43,385 nt of DNA from Candidatus Methanomethylophilaceae archaeon (GCA_017461225.1 JAFTYV010000037.1:1-43385); one strand, 5' to 3'. Counted from the first letter of the stretch, positions 26,539-35,123 are shown. Numbers and translations are program-made. Notes: generated from the letters alone by a model not told the origin.

Positions 26539-27204
26539 ATGATGTGGAGGGCACCGTCGGTCCGTCCCACGGGGTTCCAGACGCGGGATCAGCCCCGCGG
26601 CGGCATCCGACGGGGTCCCGCGTCCGAGCACCACGGCCAGCACCGCGGTCGCCGTCGACACCCCGAGCACGTCCATCGCGACGTCCTCCATGGTGTCGAA
26701 CACGGAGTACTGCATGTAGTGGTTCCCCGACACCGCGTCCACGGTCCACTCCGCCACCTCCCACAGGTCCCCCATGCCGAGGGAGACCACTGCGACCAGG
26801 GCCAGGAACACGGCGTTCCCGCCGAGGTGCTGCCCCGGGACGTAGCGGACAAGGGCGCAGAGGGACGTGAACACCACGGACGTCACCACGACGGAGGATG
26901 TGAAGTGCGTCAGGTGGTCCCACCACCACAGGTCGCGGTACGTCCCGTAGTACAGCGACACGCCGTGCATGTACACCGCGACGGAGACGGCACCGATGAA
27001 CCAGTACGGCAGACGTACCAGTCCGACGAGCCTCAGGACGGGGCACACCGCCGTGACGGCCGCGCACATGAGCAGGGACTCCATGACGTACGAGTCCCCG
27101 AAGTCCGCATCCGAGAACCCCATGTGGGAGAGGGCCGCGAACACCGCGAGGACCCCTGGGAGGACGATGCACAACACGGCGTCGACCGTGCGGACGGACC
27201 GCAT
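26533..27204 (-). CDS. Polytopic membrane protein, DUF2238/YjdF-like
   Basis: A 223-residue protein with about six hydrophobic segments. The pattern WWWDHLTHFTSSVVV (about 92-106) and, further on, LWEVAEWTVDAVSG...DTMEDVAMDVLG is reminiscent of the DUF2238/YjdF membrane family, whose function is unknown. The start ATG 27204 lies inside the 3' part of the preceding membrane-protein frame, with which it overlaps by 172 bases in another frame. A G5 run just upstream (about 27219-27223) is a place where one base gained or lost would join the two frames. Confidence 0.6.
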   Translation of the reverse strand: MRSVRTVDAVLCIVLPGVLAVFAALSHMGFSDADFGDSYVMESLLMCAAVTAVCPVLRLVGLVRLPYWFIGAVSVAVYMHGVSLYYGTYRDLWWWDHLTHFTSSVVVTSVVFTSLCALVRYVPGQHLGGNAVFLALVAVVSLGMGDLWEVAEWTVDAVSGNHYMQYSVFDTMEDVAMDVLGVSTATAVLAVVLGRGTPSDAAAGLIPRLEPRGTDRRCPPHHL

Positions 27205-27806
27205 CGCCTCACCGCCCCCTGTTCGAGTAACGGGAGGTCGAACCTGCGGACGCCGCGGACCCTGAAAATGACCGCCGACAGAGGTACGGTCAGGGCGGAT
27301 GCGAACGTCGGAACCACCGCCTGCAGCATCACCCCGTCGTTGGCCCCCAGGGGCGTCGTCTCACCGAGACCTATCGCGGTGGCGATGGCCCCGCCCCCGA
27401 GCGGGTACACCATGAGCATCGATGCGGAGAGCATGGCGCAGCAGACGGGGAACGCCAACACGGATGCGACCGGCGCCGCCACGGACATCCCGCCGGAGCA
27501 CAGCACCGCCAGACAGGAGAAGGACAGGACCACATACAGCGGGGACGTCAGCAGCGCGGACACCGCGCCCGCATCGGGATCCGACAGGGACAGGAGCGCG
27601 AGGGCGCACGATGCCGACACGAGGAGCGGCAGACACCGGTCCGGGACACCGCCCGACAGGGAACGCGACACCGCATGGAACGAGAACAGGGTTGCGACCG
27701 TCCCGGGTACGAAGAGGAAGGTCCTGCCGTACTCGAGTCCTGCGGACATGACCAGCACGGACAGCACGGTCGCGGAGACGATGGTGGCGCTGCTCGGGAC
27801 ATCCAT
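27033..27806 (-). CDS. Hydrophobic membrane protein of unknown function
   Basis: An open frame of 257 codons. Residues 1-200 contain six or seven hydrophobic segments rich in Ala, Val, Leu and Ser, with short loops, and match no family I know. After RVRGVRRFDLPLLEQGAVRR the last ~57 residues become Arg/Ser/Cys-rich and look like out-of-frame translation of the next gene. The true protein probably ends near 27200, with a frameshift at the G run by the start of the following gene. It lies between a GT2 gene and the DUF2238-like gene on the same strand. Confidence 0.5.
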   Translation of the reverse strand: MDVPSSATIVSATVLSVLVMSAGLEYGRTFLFVPGTVATLFSFHAVSRSLSGGVPDRCLPLLVSASCALALLSLSDPDAGAVSALLTSPLYVVLSFSCLAVLCSGGMSVAAPVASVLAFPVCCAMLSASMLMVYPLGGGAIATAIGLGETTPLGANDGVMLQAVVPTFASALTVPLSAVIFRVRGVRRFDLPLLEQGAVRRCGPSARSTPCCASSSQGSSRCSRPSPTWGSRMRTSGTRTSWSPCSCARPSRRCAPS

Positions 27807-27890
27807 GGTGGACCGACGGCGGACCCGCAGATATCCGTGGCGGGACGACCCTCGGACGGTTCGGGCCCGGTCGTACCCGGTCCGAACGAC

Positions 27891-28622
27891 TCAGCAGCCG
27901 CGGACCTTGGAGTAGACCTTGGCGAGGAACCTGCCGACCATGCCGCACTGGTTGAACGTGGTGACGACGACACGGGGGCTGATGTGGGACTCGCCCTCGG
28001 CCCTCTTCGCGAACTTGTAGCTCACATTCGAGATCCTGAGGTCCTTCGGACCGAACTTGAGGAGGTCCAGGAGCACCTTCCAGCCCTGCATCTCGAGTCC
28101 GTCCCAGTTCTCCCTGATCACGGGGACGAAGACATCGGTCCTGCCGGCGAAGAGACCGCTCATGATGTCGCGGGAGTACCTCTTGCCGTGCCAGATCAGG
28201 TAGAGGTCGGCGAAGATGTTGAACGCCCAGGAACCCGCCCAGCGGATGAACCCGAGGGCGAACCTGTCGTCCCTGACCCCGATGGTGAGGTCGGCCCCCT
28301 CCTCCATCTTGGCGTACATGTCGCCGAGGGCGGACGGGGGGTGCTGGAAGTCGCAGTCGATGGTCATGAAGTAATCGGTGCCGCACTCGAGGATGCCCTG
28401 GAAGACGCTGGCGGCGAGGCCGCGCTCCTCCGGCTTCCTGGTGACGATGAGCGTGTTGGGGTCCCCGAGACCCTCGATGAGCTCCCGGGAACGGTCCGTG
28501 GAGTTGTCATCCATGAACATTATCTTGAAATCGGGGTACATCTCGCGGATGCACCTCGCCATGTTGACTATGTTCTTCTCCTCGTTGTATGTGGGGATGA
28601 CCACTGTGCACGTACCAACCAT
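27891..28622 (-). CDS. Glycosyltransferase family 2, dolichol-phosphate-sugar synthase-like
   Basis: A 243-residue GT-A enzyme. The nucleotide-sugar site VVIPTYNEEKNI is at residues 7-18, DDNSTDRSRELIEG follows, and the metal-binding acidic motif DCDFQHPP is near residue 94. This is the pattern of DPM1-like transferases that load mannose or glucose onto a polyprenyl-phosphate carrier. No transmembrane segment is obvious. It probably supplies lipid-linked sugar for surface glycan assembly. It is separated from upstream ilvE by two GC-rich hairpins. Confidence 0.88.
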   Translation of the reverse strand: MVGTCTVVIPTYNEEKNIVNMARCIREMYPDFKIMFMDDNSTDRSRELIEGLGDPNTLIVTRKPEERGLAASVFQGILECGTDYFMTIDCDFQHPPSALGDMYAKMEEGADLTIGVRDDRFALGFIRWAGSWAFNIFADLYLIWHGKRYSRDIMSGLFAGRTDVFVPVIRENWDGLEMQGWKVLLDLLKFGPKDLRISNVSYKFAKRAEGESHISPRVVVTTFNQCGMVGRFLAKVYSKVRGC

Positions 28623-28680
28623 TGTATGACCGTGCTTCGTAGTGCGATGCCCTATTTCAAATAATCTGTGTAAGCAGAAC

Positions 28681-28718
28681 CCGGCGGGGGCCCCGCCGGG
28701 CTGTCCGCCCGTGGGCGG
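28681..28718 (-). terminator. Two GC-rich hairpins after ilvE
   Basis: Between the ilvE stop and the GT2 start are CCGGCGGGG-G-CCCCGCCGG (28681-28699, inner pairs open to form the loop) and CCGCCC-GT-GGGCGG (28705-28718). Their order on the transcript is the GGGCGG hairpin and then the GGGGC hairpin. The placement right after a stop codon suggests a 3'-end signal. Confidence 0.5.
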
Positions 28719-28727
28719 GATTGATAA

Positions 28728-29657
28728 TCAGTTGAGGTAGTCCAGCCAGTCCTCGTACTCGGGGACCTTTCCGGTGACGATGTCGTGGAACCTGGCGTGG
28801 ATCGCCTTGGCGACGGGTCCGATCTTGCCGTCACCGATCTGCCTCTCGTCGATGGTGGTGACGGGGGCGATCTCCGCGGCGGTGCCGGTCATCCAGACCT
28901 CGTCCGAGGATATGAGCTCGAAGCGGGTGAGCGCGGTCTCGTCGACCTGGTAGCCCATGTCCCTGGCGACCTCGATGATGGAGCACCTGGTGATGCCCTC
29001 GAGGATGCACTCCGCGACGTTGGGGGTGATGATCCTGCCATGGCGGTAGGCGAAGATGTTCTCGCCCGTGCACTCCGCGACGTGTCCGACGGAGTTGAGC
29101 ATGACGGCCTCGCTGGCACCGTGGCTGATGGCCTCCCTCTTCGCGAGGGAGGACGTGATGTACGCGCCGTTGACCTTCGCACCGGCGGGACCGCACAGGT
29201 TGTCGGGCCTCTGCCAGGAGGAGGTGACGATCTTGGCACCGGCATCGGTGGCGGGTCCGAGGTACGCACCCATGTGGACACAGGTGATGGCCATCGATAT
29301 GGGGACTCCTATGGGGTTCAGTCCGACCTCCTCTCCGCTGAGGAAGATGCAGGGCTTGACGTAGTCGACGGCGTCGCCGTTGGCCCTGACGGTCTCCTTG
29401 ATGGCCTCCATCAGGTCGTCGAACCCGTACTCCTTCCCGTCGAAGACGAGATCGAAGCCGAGCATCTTGCAACCGTCCATCAGCCTCCTGACATGGTCCT
29501 TGAGCCTGAATATGGCGGGGCCCTTGGGGGTGTTGTAGACCCTGATGCCCTCGAACACACCCGTTCCGTAGTTGAGCGCATGCGCGAGCACGTGGACCTT
29601 CGCATCCGCCCAGTCGACGAGTTTTCCGTTCAGCCAAATCTTCTCGGTCTTGTCCAT
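28728..29657 (-). CDS. ilvE: Branched-chain amino acid aminotransferase
   Basis: PLP-dependent fold-type IV aminotransferase of 309 residues that makes Leu, Ile and Val from their keto acids. Diagnostic segments are HALNYGTGVFEGIRVYNTP (about 26-44), the catalytic-Lys region GAKVNGAYITSSLAKREA, and TGENIFAYRHGRIITP. Length is normal. It follows the ACT-domain gene by 23 bases, consistent with a small branched-chain amino acid unit. Confidence 0.96.
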   Translation of the reverse strand: MDKTEKIWLNGKLVDWADAKVHVLAHALNYGTGVFEGIRVYNTPKGPAIFRLKDHVRRLMDGCKMLGFDLVFDGKEYGFDDLMEAIKETVRANGDAVDYVKPCIFLSGEEVGLNPIGVPISMAITCVHMGAYLGPATDAGAKIVTSSWQRPDNLCGPAGAKVNGAYITSSLAKREAISHGASEAVMLNSVGHVAECTGENIFAYRHGRIITPNVAECILEGITRCSIIEVARDMGYQVDETALTRFELISSDEVWMTGTAAEIAPVTTIDERQIGDGKIGPVAKAIHARFHDIVTGKVPEYEDWLDYLN

Positions 29658-29680
29658 TGTGTTTCACCTTGTCTTAGTGT

Positions 29681-30043
29681 TTAAAGAGCGTTCAGTGCCT
29701 TGACGTACCTGTCGGGCTTGCTGCGGTCGATGAGCTCCTCGACCTGGTCGGAACCCCCGACCACGCCGACGTTCCCACTGGATGTTGAGAGGAGCGCGTA
29801 TGCGGACTGCCCCGACTCCGGGACCAGCTCGGCACTGTACACATCCTGCAGCTTGTTCAGCCTCCCTATGGCGATCTCCGCCACGTCCTTGCTGATGACC
29901 GAGAGGACGATACGGGACTTCCCGGGGATCTCGCACTTCCCGACCACGATGGTCTCCACGTTGATCTTGTTGCGGGTGAACTCACCCATGACCCTCTGCA
30001 TGACCCCGAACTCGTTCTTTACAATCAGGGAGACAACATACAT
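29681..30043 (-). CDS. ACT-domain protein resembling the acetolactate synthase small subunit
   Basis: A 120-residue protein starting MYVVSLIVKNEFGVMQRV, the ACT signature of IlvN regulatory subunits, followed by INVETIVVGKC and SRIVLSVISKDV. It lacks the full C-terminal domain seen in longer IlvN proteins. No large catalytic subunit is adjacent. Because ilvE follows directly, it probably senses a branched-chain amino acid. The start is ATG 30043; nine further upstream codons in frame lack family similarity. Confidence 0.8.
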   Translation of the reverse strand: MYVVSLIVKNEFGVMQRVMGEFTRNKINVETIVVGKCEIPGKSRIVLSVISKDVAEIAIGRLNKLQDVYSAELVPESGQSAYALLSTSSGNVGVVGGSDQVEELIDRSKPDRYVKALNAL

Positions 30044-30104
30044 GCTGTTACACCGGAATCGGCACTCCAATGCGGATATAGATATCTTGCGACAGCGACG
30101 CGCA

Positions 30105-30578
30105 TCAGCAGCTGCGGAGGATCTCGTCCACCGCCTGGGAGAAGGAACGCTCCGGACCGACCCTGACGGTGCCGCATCCGAGACGCCTGCCGAACTCCAT
30201 GTCCTTGTCGTGGTCGCCCACCATGAACGACCTGCTGGGGTCGATGTGGTGCCTCGCCACGGCGGTCAGACCCATCCCGATCTCGGGTTTCCTGCATCCG
30301 CAGCGGTCCTCCGGGGTGTGGGGGCAGAAGATCATGTCGTCTATGCGTCCGCCGCCCGCCTCCACGGTGCGGACGAGCTTGTCGTGTATGGCCGCCAGGG
30401 CCCCCTCGTCGAAGTACCCGCGCCCCAGTCCGGACTGGTTGGTGACGACCACGACCTTGAAACCGGCCCCGTTCAGGCGGGCGATGGCCCCCGGCACATC
30501 CGGGTACACCTCGAAGAGGTCCGGGTCGCTGCAGTACGGCACGTCCTTCGCTACGGTGTCGTCGCGGTCGATGAACAC
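30105..30578 (-). CDS. gmhB: D-glycero-manno-heptose bisphosphate phosphatase GmhB-like (in frame after gmhA TAG)
   Basis: HAD-family phosphatase with the GmhB/HisB-type zinc loop FCPHTPEDRCGCRKPEIGMG and the catalytic start FIDRDDTV. It removes the 7-phosphate from heptose-1,7-bisphosphate. Starting at GTG 30578 gives 157 residues beginning MFIDRDD, missing residues of the first beta strand that homologs have (usually KAVFLDRD). The preceding codons, read in frame, are ATG TTC GGC CAC TAG GCG, so the complete strand HxAVFIDRDD is restored only if the TAG is decoded. The stop is TGA. Confidence 0.85.
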   Translation of the reverse strand: MFIDRDDTVAKDVPYCSDPDLFEVYPDVPGAIARLNGAGFKVVVVTNQSGLGRGYFDEGALAAIHDKLVRTVEAGGGRIDDMIFCPHTPEDRCGCRKPEIGMGLTAVARHHIDPSRSFMVGDHDKDMEFGRRLGCGTVRVGPERSFSQAVDEILRSC

Positions 30579-30581
30579 CGC

Positions 30582-30584
30582 CTA
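30582..30584 (-). other. In-frame amber codon joining gmhA and gmhB
   Basis: The codon after the gmhA His is TAG, and the next codons GCG GTG TTC ATC GAC CGC GAC continue directly into GmhB in the same frame. It is the only TAG stop that I found among about fifty genes. Decoding as pyrrolysine would give a 344-residue GmhA-GmhB polypeptide, with the residue in the place where GmhB homologs often have Lys. Lys AAG and TAG differ by one base. Confidence 0.6.
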
Positions 30585-31139
30585 GTGGCCGAACATCTCC
30601 CTCTCGACGATGCCGCATATGGTGTGGCAGGCGCAGAGGTACGCCTCCTGGATGCGGGGCGTCTCCGTGGACGGGATGACGACGGCACAGTCGGCCATGT
30701 CCTTCATGACCCCTCCGCTGCCCGTGAAGGACATCGTGTACGCGCCCCTCTCCTTCGCGGCCTCCATCGCGAGGACGACGTTGCGGGAGTTCCCGGATGT
30801 GGACAGTCCCACCACCACGTCCCCCTTCCTGCAGTTGGCCTCGATCTGCCTCTTGAAGACGAGGTCGTAGCAGTAGTCGTTGCCGATCGCGGTGACCGGC
30901 GCTATGTTGGACAGGCATATGCTCGCCATCGCGGGACGGTCGAACATGTACTTGCCGGAGAACTCGGCGGCGATGTGCTGGGCGTCCGCGGACGATCCCC
31001 CGTTGCCCATGAAGATTATCTGCCCCCCGTTCCTGAGGGACTCCAGGATCAGGTCGGCCGCCGCCCTGATCTGTGCGGGGTCGATGTTGGAGATTGTCTC
31101 CGCGCTCCTCCTCAACTCGGCAGTGATAGACTCAATCAT
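30582..31139 (-). CDS. gmhA: Phosphoheptose isomerase
   Basis: SIS-domain isomerase of 185 residues converting sedoheptulose-7-phosphate to D-glycero-D-manno-heptose-7-phosphate. The sugar-phosphate site is seen in GNGGSSADAQHIAAEFSGKY (about 45-64) and LSTSGNSRNVVLAMEAAK (about 111-128), with the C-terminal helix IQEAYLCACHTICGIVEREM holding the conserved His. Length matches the family, so it is complete at the TAG. The start ATG overlaps the hddA stop by eight bases. gmhB follows in the same frame after the TAG. Confidence 0.92.
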   Translation of the reverse strand: MIESITAELRRSAETISNIDPAQIRAAADLILESLRNGGQIIFMGNGGSSADAQHIAAEFSGKYMFDRPAMASICLSNIAPVTAIGNDYCYDLVFKRQIEANCRKGDVVVGLSTSGNSRNVVLAMEAAKERGAYTMSFTGSGGVMKDMADCAVVIPSTETPRIQEAYLCACHTICGIVEREMFGH

Positions 31140-32148
31140 TTGGATACCTCCAGGAGATCACGCCCCTGGGCTCGAACATGTAGTCAGTGATCCTCGCACC
31201 GAGCTTCTGGAGCTCCTGCGCGACGCTGTACTTGCGGTCGTATCTGCATATGAAGTACATGAACCCCCCGCCACCGGCACCGGAGACCTTGCCACCGATG
31301 GCACCGGCCGCCTTGGCCGCCTCGTAGAAGGCGTCTATCTGGGGGTTGGAGATCTTGTTGGAGAACTGCTTCTTGTACTGCCAGGAGAGGTCCAGCAGCT
31401 CGCCCGCCTTGGTGATGTTGCCCCTCTCGAGTGCGGAGGACATCTCGAACGCCAGCTTCCTCGACTCGTCCAGCGCCTCCTCGTTCTGACCGCTCTTGAA
31501 GGAGTCCACCTGGCTCTCTATGATCTTCGCGGACTCGCGTGGGGAGCCGGTGTAGCACAGGAGGGAGCAGTACTGCAGCTCGTTGATGGTGTCCTCGGAT
31601 ATCCTGACGCGGTTGACGTCGACGCCGGACTCGGCGAACTTCATGAGGTTGAACCCCCCGAAGACGGCCGCGTACTGGTCCTGCTTCCCGCCCTTCAGGC
31701 CGATCTCCTCGCGCTCGAGGCGGTACGCCAGCTGGGCCATCTCGGACCCCGTCATCTTGATGCCGAGCCACTCGCATGTGGCGGCGATTATCGACACCAT
31801 GACCGTGGACGATCCCCCGAGACCCGAACCGGGGGGTGCCTCGGACTGCAGGAACAGCCTGAAGCCGTCCTTGATCTCGAAGTGGTTGGTGACGGCCTTG
31901 ATCAGGTCCATGTTCCCGTCCAGCGGGAGCGGCCCCCCGTCGAGGGGCGCCTCGTACTTCCCGTAGTCGGTGGAGTGGACGGACATCGAGTGGTCGCCCG
32001 TGGGCGTTATCGTGCAGTAGGCGTACCTGTTTATCGTGGTGTTGAAAACGGCTCCGCCCTTCTTCGACGCGTACGGATCCACGTCCGTACCCCCTCCGGC
32101 CAAACCTATCCTGAGGGGTGCCCTGGCCCTGTAGTGAATCCCATCCAT
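31132..32148 (-). CDS. hddA: D-glycero-alpha-D-manno-heptose-7-phosphate kinase (HddA-like)
   Basis: GHMP kinase of 338 residues with APLRIGLAGGGTDVDPYASK at the N-terminus, the phosphate loop PPGSGLGGSSTVMVSII (about 108-124) and the C-terminal SGAGGGGFMYFIC. This is the pattern of HddA, which makes heptose-1,7-bisphosphate in the GDP-heptose route; a related sugar kinase is possible. hddA, gmhA and gmhB follow the order of pathway steps in one operon. A TATA-like CTATATA (32224-32230) lies about 75 bases upstream. Confidence 0.88.
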   Translation of the reverse strand: MDGIHYRARAPLRIGLAGGGTDVDPYASKKGGAVFNTTINRYAYCTITPTGDHSMSVHSTDYGKYEAPLDGGPLPLDGNMDLIKAVTNHFEIKDGFRLFLQSEAPPGSGLGGSSTVMVSIIAATCEWLGIKMTGSEMAQLAYRLEREEIGLKGGKQDQYAAVFGGFNLMKFAESGVDVNRVRISEDTINELQYCSLLCYTGSPRESAKIIESQVDSFKSGQNEEALDESRKLAFEMSSALERGNITKAGELLDLSWQYKKQFSNKISNPQIDAFYEAAKAAGAIGGKVSGAGGGGFMYFICRYDRKYSVAQELQKLGARITDYMFEPRGVISWRYPND

Positions 32149-32292
32149 CCTATCACCTTACACGCACCCCCTGGAGAAACGGTGACCTGGGGTGCGGCTG
32201 CGACGGGAAGGACGTGTATCATCCTATATAGTGTTTCCAATCGTGCGTGCGAACCCCGGCACCGCCGTCCGGTACGGAGTGTACCAACCATC

Positions 32293-32298
32293 ATATAT
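32293..32298 (+). promoter_or_regulatory. TATA box for the GT4 operon
   Basis: ATATAT stands 22-28 bases before the ATG at 32321, predicting a leaderless or nearly leaderless message for the glycosyltransferase genes that follow. It lies in the divergent spacer with hddA. Confidence 0.55.
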
Positions 32299-32320
32299 CG
32301 CACGGACCTTGGCAACACCC

Positions 32321-33469
32321 ATGAGGATAGCGATGATGACGGACAGCTACTTCCCCACCAGGGACGGGGTCGTGACGTCCATATGCACGATCAGGGAGTC
32401 CCTGGAGGAACTGGGGCACGAGGTCTTCATCATCGCGCCCGAACCAGAACCGGAGTTCCGCGAGGAGGGTGTGTACTACTTCCCCTCGGTCAGGTTCAGG
32501 TCGTACGACGGGTACTACGTGCCCATCTTCCCATCCAACAAGATCGAGGTGCTCCGGGAGATCGACCCGGACGTCATCCACATCCACGGTGTGGCGACGA
32601 TGGCTCTCCGCGGACTGGTGTGCGGACACACCCTGGGGATACCCACGGTCATGACGTTCCACACCATGGTCGACGACGCCGCTAAGTACTACTCCCCGGT
32701 CAAGCTCCCCCCGGAGACGATGGAGAGGCTCGTGTGGATGTACCTCAGGCAGATCCTGAAGAGGATGGACGTGGTCGTCACGCCCACCGCCTGCATCGGC
32801 GGGGAGATCGAATCCCACGGTGCGGAGTGCAGGAACCTCGTCACCGTCCCCACGGGTGCCAAGACCGACGTCTTCCGCCCCGGGCTCCCGTACGACGACA
32901 TCATCGGGAGGTACGGTCTGGAGGGGTCGAAGGTCATCGTCCACGTGGGCAGGGTGTCCTACGAGAAGGAGATCGACATGGTCATACGCGCCATGCGCCA
33001 CATCGACGCCAGGCTCCTCATCGTCGGCAAGGGGCCGGCGATGGCGGACCTGCAGGGGCTGGTGTCGGAACTCGGGCTGGACGACAGGGTCACGTTCACG
33101 GGGTTCGTGTCCGACGAGGACCTCCCCCGCTTCTACAACGCAGCCGACATGGTCGTCTCCGCATCCAAGTTCGAGACCCAGGGGCTGACGATCCTGGAGG
33201 CCATGGCCACGGGCAAACCCGTGGCGTGCCGCAACGGACGCGCGTTCGCCGAGATCGTCACGGACGGCGTCAACGGGTACCTCTTCGATGACGATGATGG
33301 GTGCGTCGACGCCATACGCAGGTGCCTCGACGCCCCGGACAGCGTGAGGGAGGCGTCGTATGCCACCGCGCTGGAGAACTCCCGTTCCAGATCCATCGAG
33401 CGCTACATCGCCGCATACGAGCTGGCGATCCGCACGAGGGCGGAGAGGACCGGGGGCGGACGCAGATGA
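32321..33469 (+). CDS. Glycosyltransferase family 4
   Basis: GT-B glycosyltransferase of 382 residues. The N-terminal MRIAMMTDSYFPTRDGVVTS and the C-terminal donor-site pattern VVSASKFETQGLTILEAMAT (about 290-309, the E-x7-E motif) are typical GT4. The closest general resemblance is to monoglucosyl- or mannosyl-diacylglycerol-type and PimB-like enzymes. It probably adds a sugar to a lipid or glycan at the cytoplasmic face. Its stop overlaps the next gene as ATGA. Confidence 0.9.
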   Translation: MRIAMMTDSYFPTRDGVVTSICTIRESLEELGHEVFIIAPEPEPEFREEGVYYFPSVRFRSYDGYYVPIFPSNKIEVLREIDPDVIHIHGVATMALRGLVCGHTLGIPTVMTFHTMVDDAAKYYSPVKLPPETMERLVWMYLRQILKRMDVVVTPTACIGGEIESHGAECRNLVTVPTGAKTDVFRPGLPYDDIIGRYGLEGSKVIVHVGRVSYEKEIDMVIRAMRHIDARLLIVGKGPAMADLQGLVSELGLDDRVTFTGFVSDEDLPRFYNAADMVVSASKFETQGLTILEAMATGKPVACRNGRAFAEIVTDGVNGYLFDDDDGCVDAIRRCLDAPDSVREASYATALENSRSRSIERYIAAYELAIRTRAERTGGGRR

Positions 33470-34047
33470 GCGTCGGGGAGTGGCTGTTCGGACTGTTCGA
33501 CGGCCTGGGTGAACCCGGGGCCGTCGTGTGCATAGCGCTGCTCTTCCTGCTGGACGCCATACTCGTCCCAACGCTGCCGGAGCTCTTCTTCGTCCTCGGG
33601 TTCAAGCAGGACCCGACCGTCCTGTTCGGCTGCGAGCTCATCCTCGCGGCGGTCGTGGGCGAGCTGATAGGGATATTCTCGCTGTACTACATCGTGTCCC
33701 GGATCCGCGTGCCGAGGAGGATCGCGGACATCGCGGACCGGTACATCGCGTTCCTGGTCGTCAGCGACGAGAAGGCCCTCCTGATGAACAGGGTGGCCCC
33801 CATGATCCCGTTCGCGGGGGCTTTCATAGCCCTGGTGGACTCATGGGACCCCAGGAAGTGCGTGTTCTACATAGTCCTGGGATGCGTCCTGAAGTACGGG
33901 GCGATAATGATGGCCAGCAACTTCTTCTTCGAGTACTTCAGCGGGGACACGGCGATGACCGTCACCCTCGTCTTCATCATCGCCGTTATAATCCTGAGCT
34001 TCGTTGCATCGTACGTCAGGAAGAGGAGATCCGGACTGGAGGGATGA
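33466..34047 (+). CDS. Small multi-pass membrane protein, DedA/VTT-like
   Basis: A 193-residue integral membrane protein with about five hydrophobic segments. The central stretch MNRVAPMIPFAGAFIALVDS (about 110-129) and the nearby GCVLKYGAIMMAS resemble the re-entrant Pro-containing loops of VTT/DedA proteins, which are linked to lipid scrambling. The match is weak, and the call rests on pattern only. It is coupled to a GT4 gene on each side by ATGA overlaps, which suggests a role in moving the lipid-linked sugar these enzymes make. Confidence 0.65.
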   Translation: MSVGEWLFGLFDGLGEPGAVVCIALLFLLDAILVPTLPELFFVLGFKQDPTVLFGCELILAAVVGELIGIFSLYYIVSRIRVPRRIADIADRYIAFLVVSDEKALLMNRVAPMIPFAGAFIALVDSWDPRKCVFYIVLGCVLKYGAIMMASNFFFEYFSGDTAMTVTLVFIIAVIILSFVASYVRKRRSGLEG

Positions 34048-35120
34048 CAATGAGATTCGTCGACGTGAACCCGTACTTCTACCCGTTCAAGGGCGGCATC
34101 GAGAACCGCATGCACGACACCGCGAGGCTGCTCGCCGAGAGGGGGCACGATGTGACGATCCTGACGGGCAGGCTCCCGGACACCCCCGAGGAGGAGGTCA
34201 CGCCGGAGGGCTACAGGATCGTGCGCCTCAAATCCAGGCTGATCGACGTCTACAACCCGCCGTACATCTCGTCGGAGGGCGTCCTGGAGGCCCTGGAGTC
34301 CCTGGATGCGGACACCGTGAACTACAACTACCGCTGGGCCCCCTCGTACAACCGCGACCTCGCCAGGTACGACGGGCACAAGGTGTTCACCTACCACAAC
34401 ATGTGGGGGGAGGGGACGGGGATCCAGGCGCGCATCTCGGAGATCAACGACAACATGTTCAGGAGGACCCTGATGACGTTCGACCACATCGTCTGCGTGA
34501 GCGACCACGTCCGCGGCGACCTGATCTCCCGCGGGATACCAGCCGACATGACCACGACCATCCCCACCGGTTTCGAGTCGGAACCGCTCGAACCCGCCGA
34601 GGAGGGGGACTTCATACTGTCCCTCGGCCGCCACGTGAAGACGAAGGGGCTGGAGCACATGGTCAGGGCGATGGCCGACGTGGACTGCAGGCTGGTGGTC
34701 TGCGGCAAGGGGCCGGAGACGCCGAAACTGGAGAGGCTCGTCAGGAAGCTGGGCCTGGGGGACAGGGTGGAGATGCGCGGGTACGTCAGCGAGGAGGAGA
34801 AGCGCAGGCTCATGTCCACGTGCATGTTCTTCGTGATGCCGTCCCTGTTCGAGTCCTTCGGACTGGCCGCGGTGGAGCTCATGTCCAGGGGGAGGCCGCT
34901 GGTCTGCACCAACGTGAACGGCCTCCCGGACACCGTCGGCGACGGTGCCATAACCGTCGACCCCGCCGACCCCGCAGCGCTGGCGGAGGCGATGAACAGG
35001 CTCCTGGCGGATCCGGACCTCAGGGCGGAGATGGGCCGCAGGGCGCGTGCGAAGGCGGAGGCGTACGCCTGGCCCGGTCTGATAGACGAGTACGAGAGGG
35101 TGCTCTTCGGCGACCTGTGA
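34044..35120 (+). CDS. Glycosyltransferase family 4
   Basis: A second GT4 enzyme, 358 residues. It opens with MRFVDVNPYFYPFKGGIENR (a glycine-rich acceptor loop) and has the C-terminal MPSLFESFGLAAVELMSRGR donor motif (E-x7-E, about 267-286). A GRHVKTKGLEHMVRA segment marks the start of the second Rossmann domain. ATG 34044 overlaps the previous stop; an ATG two codons on is the alternative. It probably extends the same glycan as its upstream neighbour. Confidence 0.9.
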   Translation: MTMRFVDVNPYFYPFKGGIENRMHDTARLLAERGHDVTILTGRLPDTPEEEVTPEGYRIVRLKSRLIDVYNPPYISSEGVLEALESLDADTVNYNYRWAPSYNRDLARYDGHKVFTYHNMWGEGTGIQARISEINDNMFRRTLMTFDHIVCVSDHVRGDLISRGIPADMTTTIPTGFESEPLEPAEEGDFILSLGRHVKTKGLEHMVRAMADVDCRLVVCGKGPETPKLERLVRKLGLGDRVEMRGYVSEEEKRRLMSTCMFFVMPSLFESFGLAAVELMSRGRPLVCTNVNGLPDTVGDGAITVDPADPAALAEAMNRLLADPDLRAEMGRRARAKAEAYAWPGLIDEYERVLFGDL

Positions 35121-35123
35121 CCA

